A DNA stretch of 64,000 nucleotides from Variovorax sp. dw_308 (lineage in GTDB: Bacteria > Pseudomonadota > Gammaproteobacteria > Burkholderiales > Burkholderiaceae_C): assembly GCF_019207085.1 (NCBI RefSeq), contig NZ_JAATOM010000002.1, forward strand, positions 496,001 through 560,000. The letters run 5' to 3'. The position numbers were made by a program, and so were the translations under genes. Below the pieces are notes generated by a model. That model saw only the letters and a program-made list of their open reading frames with translations. It had not been told where the DNA came from and ran no database searches. Shown one piece after another: positions 26,037 to 36,593 of the stretch (positions are counted from its first letter, which is position 1; every line of letters starts with the position of its first letter).

Positions 26037-27377
26037 TCAGTGCGATGGCCCGACGGCGCGCCAGATGACATTGCCCACGTCATCGGCCACCAGCAGCGCA
26101 CCCTTGGCGTCGATGGCCACGCCAACCGGCCTTCCGTACGCTTCGCCCTTGTCATTGACGAAGCCCGTCAACACATCGACGGGTTGCCCATCAGGCTTGC
26201 CGTCCGCGAACGGAACGAAGACCACCTTGTAGCCGACAGGCGGCTTGCGGTTCCACGATCCATGCTCCCCGATGAACACACCATTTGCAAACGGCGCCGG
26301 CAAGCTCGTCTTGCCGGCAGCCACGAGCCCGAGTGCGGCCACGTGGGCGCCGAGTGCGTAGTCCGGCGGGACGGCCTTTGCGACCAGGTCGCCCCGCGTG
26401 GGCTTGACGCGGTCGTCGACATGCTGGCCGTAGTAGCTGTAGGGCCAGCCATAGAACGCGTCCTTCCTGACCCAGGTGAGGTAGTCCGGCACGAGGTCGT
26501 TGCCCAGCTCGTCGCGCTCATTTGCCACAGTCCACAAGTCACTGCTGCCCGGCACCCACGCCATGCCGTTGGGATTGCGCAGGCCGGTCGCAAAAAGATG
26601 CTTCTGCCCGGTGGCACGGTCCACCTCCCAGATGGCGGCGCGGCCCTCTTCTGCGGCCATGCCGTTTTCGCCGGCGTTGCTGTTCGATCCGACGGTCGCG
26701 TAGAGCTTCGAGCCATCCGGGCTCGCGATGATGTTCTTGGTCCAGTGGTGGTTGATCGTTCCGGCCGGAAGATCGGTCAGCTTCGTGCCCTTGTCGCTGA
26801 TGCTCGTCTGGCCTGCGGCGTAGGGGAAGCGGAGGATGGCGTCGCTGTCGGCCACGTAGAAGTCCGAACCCACGAGCGCCATGCCGAAGGGCGAGTTCAG
26901 GTTGTCGATGAACACCGTTTTTGTCTCGGCCACGCCGTCGCCATCGGTGTCGCGCAACAGCATGATGCGGTTGCCCGTCGGCGCACCGGCGCCGGCCCGT
27001 TTCTGGACCATCTTCATGACCTTGCCCTTCACGCCCTTGCTGTCGTCGGGCTTGGGCGGCGCATTGGTCTCGGCGACGAGCACGTCACCGTTCGGCAGCA
27101 CGTAGATCCAGCGTGGATGGTTCAACCCGGCGGCAAAGGGGTTCACTGCAACGCCGGCAGCCACCGCGGGCTTGCCGCCTGCAGGCCACCCTTTGGCGGG
27201 GGCGATTTGCACCGTCGTCACCAGCGGCTTGTCAACGGGCGCGATGGTGGGATGCGGTCCGACGGTTCCGGCAGGGGATGGAACCGGTCCGCTGTTCGCG
27301 TCGCCGGGTAAGGCCATGCCCGAATGAGCGATGAACGCGCCCGCCAGGGCGAGGGCAAGCTTGGGAAAGGTCGTCAT
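26037..27377 (-). CDS. PQQ-type sugar dehydrogenase (glucose/sorbosone dehydrogenase family)
   Basis: A 446-residue exported beta-propeller protein of the glucose/sorbosone dehydrogenase family. A signal peptide is clear ([17 protein letters not shown], cleavage near residue 22). Blade motifs include [26 protein letters not shown] (a calcium-binding-like loop), INHHWTKNI (histidine-rich active-site region), [12 protein letters not shown] and [10 protein letters not shown]. It would oxidise a sugar or related alcohol in the periplasm with PQQ. The ATG at 27377 follows CAGGAG. It stands alone; no PQQ synthesis genes are in view, so cofactor supply is unknown. Confidence 0.85.
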   Translation of the reverse strand: MTTFPKLALALAGAFIAHSGMALPGDANSGPVPSPAGTVGPHPTIAPVDKPLVTTVQIAPAKGWPAGGKPAVAAGVAVNPFAAGLNHPRWIYVLPNGDVLVAETNAPPKPDDSKGVKGKVMKMVQKRAGAGAPTGNRIMLLRDTDGDGVAETKTVFIDNLNSPFGMALVGSDFYVADSDAILRFPYAAGQTSISDKGTKLTDLPAGTINHHWTKNIIASPDGSKLYATVGSNSNAGENGMAAEEGRAAIWEVDRATGQKHLFATGLRNPNGMAWVPGSSDLWTVANERDELGNDLVPDYLTWVRKDAFYGWPYSYYGQHVDDRVKPTRGDLVAKAVPPDYALGAHVAALGLVAAGKTSLPAPFANGVFIGEHGSWNRKPPVGYKVVFVPFADGKPDGQPVDVLTGFVNDKGEAYGRPVGVAIDAKGALLVADDVGNVIWRAVGPSH

Positions 27378-27514
27378 GGAGACTCCTGACTGATCAAGGT
27401 GCTGACGCGGCCATCCTGTCGAGCGCGTATGTGCGAATGCGTAGGCCGAGCCCTGCAACTCGCGCCGGAAGATCGACATTGGGGGCTCTACGCCTCAGCC
27501 TTCCCGATCGCGGG

Positions 27515-27820
27515 TCACTCCCCGGCAATCGTCGGCTTGCCAAAGGCTTTTCTCAGCGCATTCTTCGCCTTGCCCAAGCGTGCGCGCCGCGTGGCCGAGA
27601 GCGACTTGCCCGCCCGGTTGATGTAGAAGTCGAGCATCGACATGGCCGAGCGGAACGGCGCGCTCTTGCGGCGCTTGCTGTGCTCCGCAGAGGACTTGAG
27701 CGAGCGCGCAATGGCTTGCGGCGACTTGTCGAAGATCCCGTGCCGGAGGTCCAGCGCATCGCTGGATTCCGTCACGTGCTGCGACCATTTCCTTTGCCTG
27801 CGGGCCGATGAGGTAGACAT
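27515..27820 (-). CDS. DUF3175 family protein
   Basis: A 101-residue basic protein matching DUF3175: WSQHVTESSDALDL, IARSLKSSAEHSKRRK and SAMSMLDFYINRAGKSLS are the conserved blocks. The function of the family is unknown; members are small, cytoplasmic and positively charged. It is divergent from the pyruvate-oxidase-like gene with a 192-bp intergenic region. Confidence 0.85.
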   Translation of the reverse strand: MSTSSARRQRKWSQHVTESSDALDLRHGIFDKSPQAIARSLKSSAEHSKRRKSAPFRSAMSMLDFYINRAGKSLSATRRARLGKAKNALRKAFGKPTIAGE

Positions 27821-28012
27821 AGGCTATCTCCTTTCGCTCCCGACACACTACGAACGCATCGCGATGTCACTGTAGGACGGCGCGCTCTCGCCTCCACATC
27901 CGCGGGCGTGCGCGGATGCGCGTGCGAATCCCGCGACACGCAATCATCTCCCTTGTCCCACATCCACGCCCGGCAGCCGTGCCGAGGATGCCCCGACAAC
28001 AGGAGCCTGGTC

Positions 28013-29800
28013 ATGAGCATGAACGTCAGCGAATATGTGTGGCATCGCCTCCAGGAATGGGGCCTGCATCGCGTCTACGGCTATCCGGGCGACGGCGTGG
28101 GCGGCCTCGATGTCGCGCTCGAAAAAGCCAGGGACATGCACTACGTGCAGGTGCGCCACGAGGAAATGGCGGCCTTCATGGCGGCCGGCCATGCCAAGTT
28201 CACAGGCGAAGTCGGCCTGTGCTATGCCACCTCCGGCCCCGGGGCGATCCATTTGCTGACGGGTCTCTACGACGCGAAGATGGACCACGTCCCGGTCGTC
28301 GCCATCGTCGGCCAGCAAGCGCGCAGTTCGATCGGCGCGCACTACCAGCAGGAGGTCGACCTGCAGTCGCTCTTCAAGGACGTGGCGGCCGACTTCGTCG
28401 CCACGGCCAGCGTGGCGAGCCAGGTGCGCCACCTCATCGATCGCGCGGTGCGAATCGCCTCGACGCGGCGAACCGTCACCTGCGTGATCCTGCCCAACGA
28501 CGTGCAACTGCTCGACTACGAGGAGCCGCCCATGGCGCATGGCGCCACGCACACCGGCGTGGGCTATGCAGGCCCTGCGCAATTGCCGGCCACTGGCCTG
28601 CTGCAAGGCGCTGCCGATGTGCTGAACGCAGGCAAGAAGGTGGCGATCCTCGTTGGCGCAGGCGCGCGCGGCGCAACGGACGAGGTCATCGCCGTGGCGG
28701 ACCGCCTGCAGGCCGGGGCGGCCAAGGCCTTGCTCGGCAAGGCCGTGCTGCCCGACGATCTGCCATGGGTCACGGGCTCGCTGGGCCTGCTGGGCACCGA
28801 GCCGAGTTGGGACCTCATGCAGGGCTGCGACACCTTCCTCATGATCGGCTCGGCCTTTCCCTACAGCGAGTTCCTGCCCAAGCCCGGCGACGCGCGCGGG
28901 GTCCAGATCGACCTCGACGGCACGATGCTGAGCCTGCGCTACCCGATGGAAGTCAACATGGTGGGCGACAGCGCCGTCACCTTGCAAGCCCTGTTGCCGC
29001 TGCTGGCGCAAAAAACCGAGCACGCGTGGCGCGACAGCATCGAGGCCAAGGTCGCAAAGTGGTGGAACACGCTGGAGGAGCGCGCCATGCAGCCGGCCAG
29101 GCCCATCAACCCGCAGCGCGTGTTCTGGGAGCTCTCCAGGCGCCTGCCAGACAACTGCATCTTCACCGGCGACGCCGGCACGGTCGCCAACTGGTATGCG
29201 CGCGACATTCGCATGCGCCGCGGCATGATGGGCTCGCTCTCGGGCAGCCTCGCCTCGCTGGGCTCGGCCACGCCCTATGCGGTGGCGGCGAAGATGGCTT
29301 TCCCGGATCGCGTGGTCATCGCCTTCATCGGCGACGGCGCCATGCAGATGAACGGACTCAACGTGATGATCACCATTGCCAGGTACTGGAAGCAGTGGTC
29401 CGATCCGCGCCTCATCGTGATGGTGCTCAACAACCGCGACCTGTCGCAAGTGACCTGGGAAGAGCGCGTGCAGATGGGCGAGGGCAAGACGGAATCGACG
29501 CAGGCGCTGCCGGACTTTCCATATGCGCGCTATGCGGAACTGCTGGGGCTGCGCGGCATCCATGTCGACGATCCGGAGCGCCTGGGCAGCGCATGGGACG
29601 AGGCCCTGTCCGCCGACCGCCCGGTGCTGCTCGAATGCGTGACCGACCCCAACGTGCCGCCCCTGCCGCCACACATCACGGCCAAGGATGCGAGGAACTT
29701 CATGAAGATGGCCGCGTCGGAGCCAGAACTGGGCGGCGTGGTGGCCAACACCGTGAAGCAGGTGCTGGCGGGCATCCTCGGCAAAGGCAAGGTGAAGTAG
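28013..29800 (+). CDS. thiamine-diphosphate-dependent enzyme, pyruvate oxidase/dehydrogenase (quinone)-like
   Basis: A 595-residue ThDP enzyme of the acetolactate synthase/pyruvate oxidase family. The conserved glutamate that activates ThDP lies in RHEEMAAFMAAG (about residue 50), and the ThDP/Mg site is GDGAMQMNGLNVM...VLNN (about 442-475). Domain order is Pyr, central, PP. The lack of acetolactate-synthase neighbours and the overall motif style favour a PoxB-like pyruvate decarboxylating oxidase, but substrate and acceptor are inferred. The ATG at 28013 follows AGGAG; the frame extends upstream without family similarity. Confidence 0.85.
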   Translation: MSMNVSEYVWHRLQEWGLHRVYGYPGDGVGGLDVALEKARDMHYVQVRHEEMAAFMAAGHAKFTGEVGLCYATSGPGAIHLLTGLYDAKMDHVPVVAIVGQQARSSIGAHYQQEVDLQSLFKDVAADFVATASVASQVRHLIDRAVRIASTRRTVTCVILPNDVQLLDYEEPPMAHGATHTGVGYAGPAQLPATGLLQGAADVLNAGKKVAILVGAGARGATDEVIAVADRLQAGAAKALLGKAVLPDDLPWVTGSLGLLGTEPSWDLMQGCDTFLMIGSAFPYSEFLPKPGDARGVQIDLDGTMLSLRYPMEVNMVGDSAVTLQALLPLLAQKTEHAWRDSIEAKVAKWWNTLEERAMQPARPINPQRVFWELSRRLPDNCIFTGDAGTVANWYARDIRMRRGMMGSLSGSLASLGSATPYAVAAKMAFPDRVVIAFIGDGAMQMNGLNVMITIARYWKQWSDPRLIVMVLNNRDLSQVTWEERVQMGEGKTESTQALPDFPYARYAELLGLRGIHVDDPERLGSAWDEALSADRPVLLECVTDPNVPPLPPHITAKDARNFMKMAASEPELGGVVANTVKQVLAGILGKGKVK

Positions 29801-29884
29801 CCGTCGAATCAACCTGCTTGCGCTGCGGGCATCCGGCCGCATATATCGTCTCCAGGGCGCTCCGGCCCGCGGCCCGCAGACGAC

Positions 29885-32800
29885 ATGCCCACCGAATCCT
29901 TTCACCCCGCCGTTTCCCGCTGGTTCCAGCGGACCTTCCCCGCCGCCACCGCGGCGCAGGTGGCGGCGTGGCCGAGCATTCGCGCGCGTCGCGACACACT
30001 GGTGGCGGCGCCGACCGGGTCGGGCAAGACGCTCACCGCCTTCCTGGCTGCGCTGGATGAGCTGGTGCGTCAGGGTCTGGAGCCGGACGGCCTGTCGGAA
30101 GAGACGGCGGTCGTCTACGTCTCCCCGCTCAAGGCCCTGTCCAACGACATCCGGCTGAACCTCGACGCACCGCTGGCCGGCATTCGGGCGGAATTGGCGC
30201 AGCGCGGCATGCCCGATGTCGAAATCCGGACAGCCGTGCGCACCGGCGACACGCCGCCGCGGGAACGCCAGCAGAACCTGCGCAAGCCGCCGCACATCCT
30301 GGTGACGACGCCGGAGTCGCTCTACGTTCTGCTGGGGTCCCTTTCGGGCCGCAAGATGCTGTCGACCGTGCGCAGCGTGATCGTCGACGAGATCCACGCG
30401 ATTGCCGCGAGCAAGCGCGGCAGCCACCTGGCGCTGTCGCTGGAGCGGCTGCAATCGCTCTGCGCATCCGGCTGGGGTGGGCGGCCGGTGCGCATCGGCC
30501 TGTCGGCCACGCAAAAGCCCATCGACGAAGTGGCGCGCTTCCTCGTCGGCGCGGGCGCGCTGCGCGCCGATGGCACGGCCGAATGCGACATCGTCGACAT
30601 CGGCTATGCCAAGGAGCGCGACCTGGCGCTGGCGCTGCCGCCCACGCCGCTCGAGGCGGTGATGTCGGGCGACCAGTGGACGCAGGTGTATTCGCGCGTC
30701 GCCGAACTGGTCCGGCTGCACCGCACCACGCTGGTCTTCGTGAACACGCGGCGCATGGCCGAGCGGGCGACGCGGCACCTGGGCGAAATCCTCGGCAAGG
30801 AGACGATTGCCGCGCACCACGGCAGCCTGTCGAAGGAGACTCGGCTCGCGGCCGAGCAGCGCCTGAAGCGCGGCGAACTCAAGGTGCTGGTCGCGACCGC
30901 CTCGCTGGAGCTGGGGCTGGACATCGGCGACGTGGACCTGGTCTGCCAGCTCGGCTCGCCACGCTCGATCGCGACCTTCCTGCAGCGCGCCGGGCGATCC
31001 GGCCATGCGGTGGGCGGCGTGCCGAAGGCGCGGCTCATCCCGCAATCGCGCGACGAACTGGTCGAGTGCGCCGCACTGCTCGACTGCATCCGCCGCGGCG
31101 AACTCGACGCACTGCGCATCCTGCCCGCGCCACTCGACGTTCTTGCGCAGCAGATCGTGGCCGAGACCGCCTGCCGCGAATGGCAGGAGGACGATCTCTT
31201 CGCGCTCATGCGCCGCGCATGGCCCTATGCGCAGCTCACGCACGCACGTTTCATGGAGGTCGTTCGCATGGTCTCCGAGGGCTTCACCACGCGGCAGGGC
31301 CAGCGCGCCGGCTATGTGCACCGCGATGCCGTGAACCACCTGCTGCGCGAGCGCAAGGGTGCGCGCATGACGGCGCTGACTTCCGGCGGAACCATTCCCG
31401 AGACCGGCGACTACACCGTGATGCTGGAGCCGCAGGCCGAGAAGATCGGCACGGTCAACGAAGACTTTGCGGTCGAGAGCCTGGCAGGCGACGTGTTCCA
31501 GCTCGGCAATACCAGCTACCGCATCCTCAAGATCGAGCCAGGCCGCGTGCGGGTGGAAGACGCGCATGGCGCCGCGCCGAACATTCCGTTCTGGCTGGGC
31601 GAGGCGCCGGGGCGCAGCGATGAGCTGTCCTTCGGCGTTTCGCGCTTGCGCGAGGAAGTGGCCCAGTCACTGGCCGATGGCGGGCGCGATGCGGCGATGA
31701 ATCTGCTCATGCAGTCCATCGGTCTCGACGAGGAAGCAGCGCGCCAGATCGTCGAACACCTCGCGCACGGCGCCGCAGTGCTCGGCACGCTGCCGACGCA
31801 ACGCACCCTCGTCATGGAGCGCTTCTTCGACGCCTCTGGCGGCATGCAGCTGGTGATCCATTCGCCCTTCGGCAGCCGGCTCAACCGTGCCTGGGGCCTG
31901 GCGCTGCGCAAGCGCTTTTGCCGCACCTTCAACTTCGAGTTGCAGGCCGCGGCGACCGAGGACGCGATCGTGCTGTCGCTCTCCACCAGCCACAGCTTTC
32001 CGCTGGACGAAGTGGCGCGCTACCTGCACTCCGCCACCGCGCTGGACGTACTGGTGCAGGCCCTGCTCGACGCGCCGCTCTTCGGCGTACGCTGGCGCTG
32101 GAACGCCACCACCGCCCTCGCCTTGCCGCGCTTCACCGGCGGGCGCAAGGTGGCGCCGCAGTTGCAGCGCATGCGCTCGGAAGACCTGCTTGCGGCCGTC
32201 TTCCCCGATCAGGTGGCATGCGCCGAGAACCTCGCGGGCGAGCGCGAGATCCCCGAGCATCCCCTGGTCGCGCAGACGCTGGACGATTGCCTGCACGAGG
32301 CCATGGATGCCGACGGCTGGCTCGCCCTGCTGCGCCGCATGGAGTCGGGCGAAGTGCGGATGGTGGCGCTCGACCTGCCCGCGCCATCGCCCTTGGCCAT
32401 GGAAGCGCTTCACGCGCGCCCGTACGCCTTCCTCGACGATGCGCCGCTGGAAGAGCGCCGCACCATGGCCGTGCAGAACCGCCGCTACACCGACCCGGAA
32501 AGCGCCGACGACGTGGGGCAACTCGACGCCGAAGCGATTGCCAGCGTGCGCGAGGAAGCCTGGCCACAGCCGCGCAGCCCGGATGAGATGCACGAGGCGC
32601 TGGGCATGCTGGGCGCGATCAGTGACGACGAGGTGGCGCGCGAGGCCGACTGGAAGAACTGGCTCGACGCCCTCGTCAAGGCCGGCCGTGCGACGCGGCT
32701 GCTGCTGCACGGCACGGGCCGCACTGCACGCGGCGTGTGGGCGGCGGCCGAGCGGCTGCCGCTGTGGCAGGCGATCGCGCCCGAAGCGCCGATGCAGCCC

Positions 32801-34264
32801 GCCACTACGGCCCCTGCGGAAGCGGAGCAACCCGCAGACCGCGACACCGCGTTGCGCGAACTGCTGCGATCCCGGCTCGGCGGCCTCGGCCCGGTCAGCG
32901 TGGCCGCCTTGGCCGATGCGCTGTTCCTGCCGCACGCCGAAGTGCAAGCCGTGCTGCTCGCCTTGCAGGCCGAAGGCAGTGTGCTGCAGGGCCGCTTCAC
33001 ACCGGGCATCGGCACCGTCGAATGGTGCGAGCGCCATCTGCTGGCGCGCATCCATCGCTACACGCTCAAGCGCCTGCGCCGGGAGATCGAGCCGGTCGAG
33101 CCGCGCGACTTCATGCGCTTCCTGTTCGAGTGGCAGCACGTCGGTGCCGCGACGCGCGTGAGCGGGCCGGAGGCGCTATCGGGCGTGCTGTCGCAGCTCG
33201 AAGGCTACGAGGCGCCCGCGGCGGTATGGGAAGCGGACCTGCTGCCGGCGCGCGTCACCGACTATGCAAGCGCGTGGCTCGACGACCTGTGCACCGCGGG
33301 CCGCGTGTTGTGGACACGACTGCGGCCATTGCCCACATCCGCCCTCGAAGCCTCGAAAGGCACCGGCAACAACTCGCTGCGGGCCACGCCGGTCGTCCTG
33401 TTGCCACGCCGCAGCGCTTCACTCTGGACTGGGCTTGCGCCCTCGCCCGGCGATGACGACATGCTGGGCTCACGCGCCGAACGCGTCGCAGCACACCTGG
33501 CGCAGCACGGCGCCTGCTTCTTCGACGAGATCGCGAGCGGCACGCGCCTGCTGCCGGTCGAGGTCGAGATGGCGTTGACAGAGTTGGTCGCCAAAGGCCG
33601 CGTGCGCTGCGACAGCTTCGCAGGCCTGCGCGCCCTGCTCGTGCCCGCATCGAAGCGTGCATCGGCCGACGCCCGGCGCCGCCGGCGCGTGCCGCTCTCC
33701 GGCATCGAGGACGCGGGACGCTGGACGCTGGTGAGGCCTCAGGCCCAGCCCCCAGCGGCGGACACGAACGCCACGCAAGCCATCGAACAGGTCGTGCACG
33801 TGCTGCTGCGCCGCTACGGCGTGATCTGCTGGCGATTGCTCGAACGCGAAGCCGGATGGCTGCCGCCGTGGCGCGACATGGTGCGCGTGTGCCGCAGGCT
33901 GGAGGCACGCGGGGAGATCCGCGGCGGGCGCTTCATTGCGGGCGTCCCGGGTGAACAGTTCGCGCTGCCGGAGGCTGTGGCCGCCATGCGCCGGGTGCGC
34001 CGCACGCCGGGTGACGGTGCGCTGATCGTGCTGGCGGCCAGCGACCCGGCCAACCTGCTCGGCACCATCGTGCAGGGCGCCAGGGTGCCGCGCGTCGCGG
34101 GCTCGCGCGTGCTGTACCGCGACGGCGTGCCGATCGCCACCAGCGTGGCCGGCGAGATCGAAGCGCTGGTGGGCCTTGAACAGGCGGAGACCAGGGCGGC
34201 GCATCGGGCACTCACCCTGGATTCCTCGACGCGACTGCTTGCGTCGATGGCGGGGAACGCCTGA
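29885..34264 (+). CDS. lhr: large Lhr-type DEAD/DEAH-box ATP-dependent helicase
   Basis: A 1459-residue superfamily-2 helicase of the Lhr family. The helicase core lies in the first 450 residues: Q-like N-terminus, Walker A APTGSGKT (about 40), Walker B VDEIH (about 166), SAT motif GLSATQ (about 202), and motif VI QRAGRSGH (about 366). A long Lhr-specific C-terminal region with winged-helix segments follows. Lhr enzymes are 3'-5' helicases linked to nucleic-acid repair. The gene is monocistronic, 84 bp after the ThDP enzyme gene, and ends 13 bp before a convergent gene. Confidence 0.9.
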   Translation: MPTESFHPAVSRWFQRTFPAATAAQVAAWPSIRARRDTLVAAPTGSGKTLTAFLAALDELVRQGLEPDGLSEETAVVYVSPLKALSNDIRLNLDAPLAGIRAELAQRGMPDVEIRTAVRTGDTPPRERQQNLRKPPHILVTTPESLYVLLGSLSGRKMLSTVRSVIVDEIHAIAASKRGSHLALSLERLQSLCASGWGGRPVRIGLSATQKPIDEVARFLVGAGALRADGTAECDIVDIGYAKERDLALALPPTPLEAVMSGDQWTQVYSRVAELVRLHRTTLVFVNTRRMAERATRHLGEILGKETIAAHHGSLSKETRLAAEQRLKRGELKVLVATASLELGLDIGDVDLVCQLGSPRSIATFLQRAGRSGHAVGGVPKARLIPQSRDELVECAALLDCIRRGELDALRILPAPLDVLAQQIVAETACREWQEDDLFALMRRAWPYAQLTHARFMEVVRMVSEGFTTRQGQRAGYVHRDAVNHLLRERKGARMTALTSGGTIPETGDYTVMLEPQAEKIGTVNEDFAVESLAGDVFQLGNTSYRILKIEPGRVRVEDAHGAAPNIPFWLGEAPGRSDELSFGVSRLREEVAQSLADGGRDAAMNLLMQSIGLDEEAARQIVEHLAHGAAVLGTLPTQRTLVMERFFDASGGMQLVIHSPFGSRLNRAWGLALRKRFCRTFNFELQAAATEDAIVLSLSTSHSFPLDEVARYLHSATALDVLVQALLDAPLFGVRWRWNATTALALPRFTGGRKVAPQLQRMRSEDLLAAVFPDQVACAENLAGEREIPEHPLVAQTLDDCLHEAMDADGWLALLRRMESGEVRMVALDLPAPSPLAMEALHARPYAFLDDAPLEERRTMAVQNRRYTDPESADDVGQLDAEAIASVREEAWPQPRSPDEMHEALGMLGAISDDEVAREADWKNWLDALVKAGRATRLLLHGTGRTARGVWAAAERLPLWQAIAPEAPMQPATTAPAEAEQPADRDTALRELLRSRLGGLGPVSVAALADALFLPHAEVQAVLLALQAEGSVLQGRFTPGIGTVEWCERHLLARIHRYTLKRLRREIEPVEPRDFMRFLFEWQHVGAATRVSGPEALSGVLSQLEGYEAPAAVWEADLLPARVTDYASAWLDDLCTAGRVLWTRLRPLPTSALEASKGTGNNSLRATPVVLLPRRSASLWTGLAPSPGDDDMLGSRAERVAAHLAQHGACFFDEIASGTRLLPVEVEMALTELVAKGRVRCDSFAGLRALLVPASKRASADARRRRRVPLSGIEDAGRWTLVRPQAQPPAADTNATQAIEQVVHVLLRRYGVICWRLLEREAGWLPPWRDMVRVCRRLEARGEIRGGRFIAGVPGEQFALPEAVAAMRRVRRTPGDGALIVLAASDPANLLGTIVQGARVPRVAGSRVLYRDGVPIATSVAGEIEALVGLEQAETRAAHRALTLDSSTRLLASMAGNA

Positions 34265-34277
34265 CCCCTGTGTCCTT

Positions 34278-36593
34278 TCAGCCGATCAACTTGTCCAGCG
34301 TGATCGGCAGCGCGCGGACGCGCTTCCCGCAGGCATTGAACACCGCGTTGGCCACCGCGGCACCCACTCCGGTGATGCCGATCTCGCCGACCCCGTGGGC
34401 GCCCATCGGAGAGTGCGGATCGGGGATGTCGGTCCAGATCACGTCGATCTCCGGCACGTCCATGTGCACGGGCACGTGGTACTCGGCCAGGCTTGGATTC
34501 ATGACGCGGCCGTTGCGCTCGTCGAACTGCGTCTCCTCCATCAGCGCGAGGCCCAGGCCCATGACGATGCCGCCGCGGAACTGGCTGCCCGCCGTCTTGG
34601 CATTGAGGATGCGTCCGCAATCGAAGGAACCGAGGAAGCGGCTGACGCGCGTCTCGCCGGTCACCGCGTTCACACGCACCTCACAGAACATGGCGCCGTG
34701 CGAGTGCATCGACCAATGCTGCGTTTCCAGCGGTGGCGGCGCGCTGGCTTCCACGACGAGCTCGTCTCGTCCGGCCCGCGCCAGGATCGCGGTGTAGCTC
34801 TCATAACGCGCGGGGTCGTCCGTCTTTACGAGGCCGCCGTCACGGCATGCCACCTCGTCCGGCTTCAGGCCATGCAGCGGCGACTCCCTGGCGGCGAGCT
34901 TGAGCAATGCGGCGACCAGTTCCTGTTGCGCTGCCATCACCGCGCTGCCGATCGCGGCCGTCTGCTGCGAGCCGCCCGCCAGCACGATCCCGGGAAACCG
35001 GGAGTCCCCGTGACAGAAGCGAACTTTCTCCATCGGCAATCCAAGCCGCTCGGCGGCGACCTGCGTCTGGGCCGTCGCGGTGCCCATGCCCATCTCGTGC
35101 GCCGCCACCTCGACCTTCGCGTGGCCGTCCAGCGTGAGCATGATGCGGGCCGCTCCGCCGGGCATGCGGTAGTACGGATAGGTCGCCGTGGCGCATCCCA
35201 TGCCGATCAGCCACTCACCCTCGCGGCGCGAACCGGGCGTGGCATTTCGCAGGCCCCAACCGAAGCGCTCCGCCCCGGCCCGGTACGCCTCCACGATGTG
35301 GCGCGACGAAAAAGGTGCGCCGGTGGTCGGATCCTTCTCCGGCTCGTTGCGGATGCGCAGCTCGACCGGATCGATCTTCATGAGATGCGCCAGTTCGTCG
35401 ATGGCGCTCTCGAGCGCGAAGGTGCCCACCGCTTCACCCGGTGCGCGCATGAAGGTATTGGCCAGCATGTCGATCGTGGCCACCTCCACGTCCAGCTTGA
35501 AGCTGCCGGCCGCATAGGCCGAGCGGGCCGGAAGGACAAAGGGCTCCGGCAGGTTGTTGTGGCCGGTCATCGCGACCACGCCGGTGTGGATCAATGCGTC
35601 GAAGCGACCGTCGGCCTGCGCACCGAGCGCCACGCGTTGCTCGGTGAGCGTGCGGCCGCCGACGACGCGGTAGACGCCCTCGCGGCTCAGCATGATGCGT
35701 ACCGGCCGGCCGGCCAGCTTCGAGGCCGCCGCCGCAAGCACGTGGTGTCCCCACAAGGTCTTGCTGCCGAAGCCGCCGCCGACGAAGGGCGAGGTCACAT
35801 GCACCTGCTTCTCGTCCAGCCCGAAGATTTCCGCCATCGACCAGGCCATGTGCGAGACAGCCTGCGAGGCGTCGTGAATGGTGAGTTCATCGTCTTTCCA
35901 GGCGAGCGTCGCGGCGTGCAACTCGATCGCGTTGTGGCTATGCCGCGGTGTGTGATAGACGGCATCCACCCGGTGCGGGGCCGCTGCGAGTGCGGCCTCG
36001 GCGTCGCCGATTTCCAGCTTCAGCGGCTCGCCCTGGAAGGTGCCGGGTTTCGTCCCTTTCGCCCTGGCTGCGGCGAACGAAGTCGTCGCCGGCTCGGCTT
36101 CATACGTCACGCGGATCAACGATGCCGCGTGATCCGCCCCTTCCTGGGTCTCGCCGAGCACGACGGCGATCGGCTGGCCGTTCCAGTGCACCCTGTCGTC
36201 CTGCATCACCGGCAGATCGTCGCCACCGGCTGCCTTGCTCTTCGACATGAAGAGCGGCATCGGCTTCATGCGTGGTGCGTTCTTGTGCGTCATCACCAGC
36301 GCCACGCCGGGCGCGGTTTCCGCCGCGGCGGTGTCAAGCATGGCCATGCGTCCCTTGGGCACGGTGCTGTAGACCAGCGCGGCATAGAGCATGCCCTCCA
36401 TCGGGAACTCGGCCGCGAAGCGGGCCTCGCCCCGCACCTTGAGCGGCCCGTCGACGCGCGAGATCGGCGCACCGATCAGACCTTGCCGGCGCGCGATCAG
36501 CGGATCGGGCGTGCCACCGGGCATCCATGCATCGGGAGCGATCTCGATGGCCTTCTTCATGACCGCCTGAAGGGCTTCCTGAACGATGCTCAT
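34278..36593 (-). CDS. xanthine-dehydrogenase-family molybdopterin-binding subunit
   Basis: A 771-residue large subunit of a molybdenum hydroxylase (aldehyde oxidase/xanthine dehydrogenase family). It carries the GGGFGSK cofactor loop (about residue 273) and the catalytic glutamate in HGVGEIG (about 740). It hydroxylates an aldehyde or N-heterocycle with water as oxygen source. The ATG overlaps the FAD-subunit stop (ATGA). No signal peptide is visible. Motif style is close to the PaoC/YagR group. No maturation chaperone (XdhC-type) gene is in the window. Confidence 0.9.
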   Translation of the reverse strand: MSIVQEALQAVMKKAIEIAPDAWMPGGTPDPLIARRQGLIGAPISRVDGPLKVRGEARFAAEFPMEGMLYAALVYSTVPKGRMAMLDTAAAETAPGVALVMTHKNAPRMKPMPLFMSKSKAAGGDDLPVMQDDRVHWNGQPIAVVLGETQEGADHAASLIRVTYEAEPATTSFAAARAKGTKPGTFQGEPLKLEIGDAEAALAAAPHRVDAVYHTPRHSHNAIELHAATLAWKDDELTIHDASQAVSHMAWSMAEIFGLDEKQVHVTSPFVGGGFGSKTLWGHHVLAAAASKLAGRPVRIMLSREGVYRVVGGRTLTEQRVALGAQADGRFDALIHTGVVAMTGHNNLPEPFVLPARSAYAAGSFKLDVEVATIDMLANTFMRAPGEAVGTFALESAIDELAHLMKIDPVELRIRNEPEKDPTTGAPFSSRHIVEAYRAGAERFGWGLRNATPGSRREGEWLIGMGCATATYPYYRMPGGAARIMLTLDGHAKVEVAAHEMGMGTATAQTQVAAERLGLPMEKVRFCHGDSRFPGIVLAGGSQQTAAIGSAVMAAQQELVAALLKLAARESPLHGLKPDEVACRDGGLVKTDDPARYESYTAILARAGRDELVVEASAPPPLETQHWSMHSHGAMFCEVRVNAVTGETRVSRFLGSFDCGRILNAKTAGSQFRGGIVMGLGLALMEETQFDERNGRVMNPSLAEYHVPVHMDVPEIDVIWTDIPDPHSPMGAHGVGEIGITGVGAAVANAVFNACGKRVRALPITLDKLIG

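Noticed and set aside
27944..31567. A 1207-codon open frame on the minus strand
   Set aside because: It lies antisense to the ThDP enzyme and the helicase, both of which have clear family motifs. Long antisense frames are normal in GC-rich DNA and its translation shows only low-complexity Ala/Arg/His sequence.
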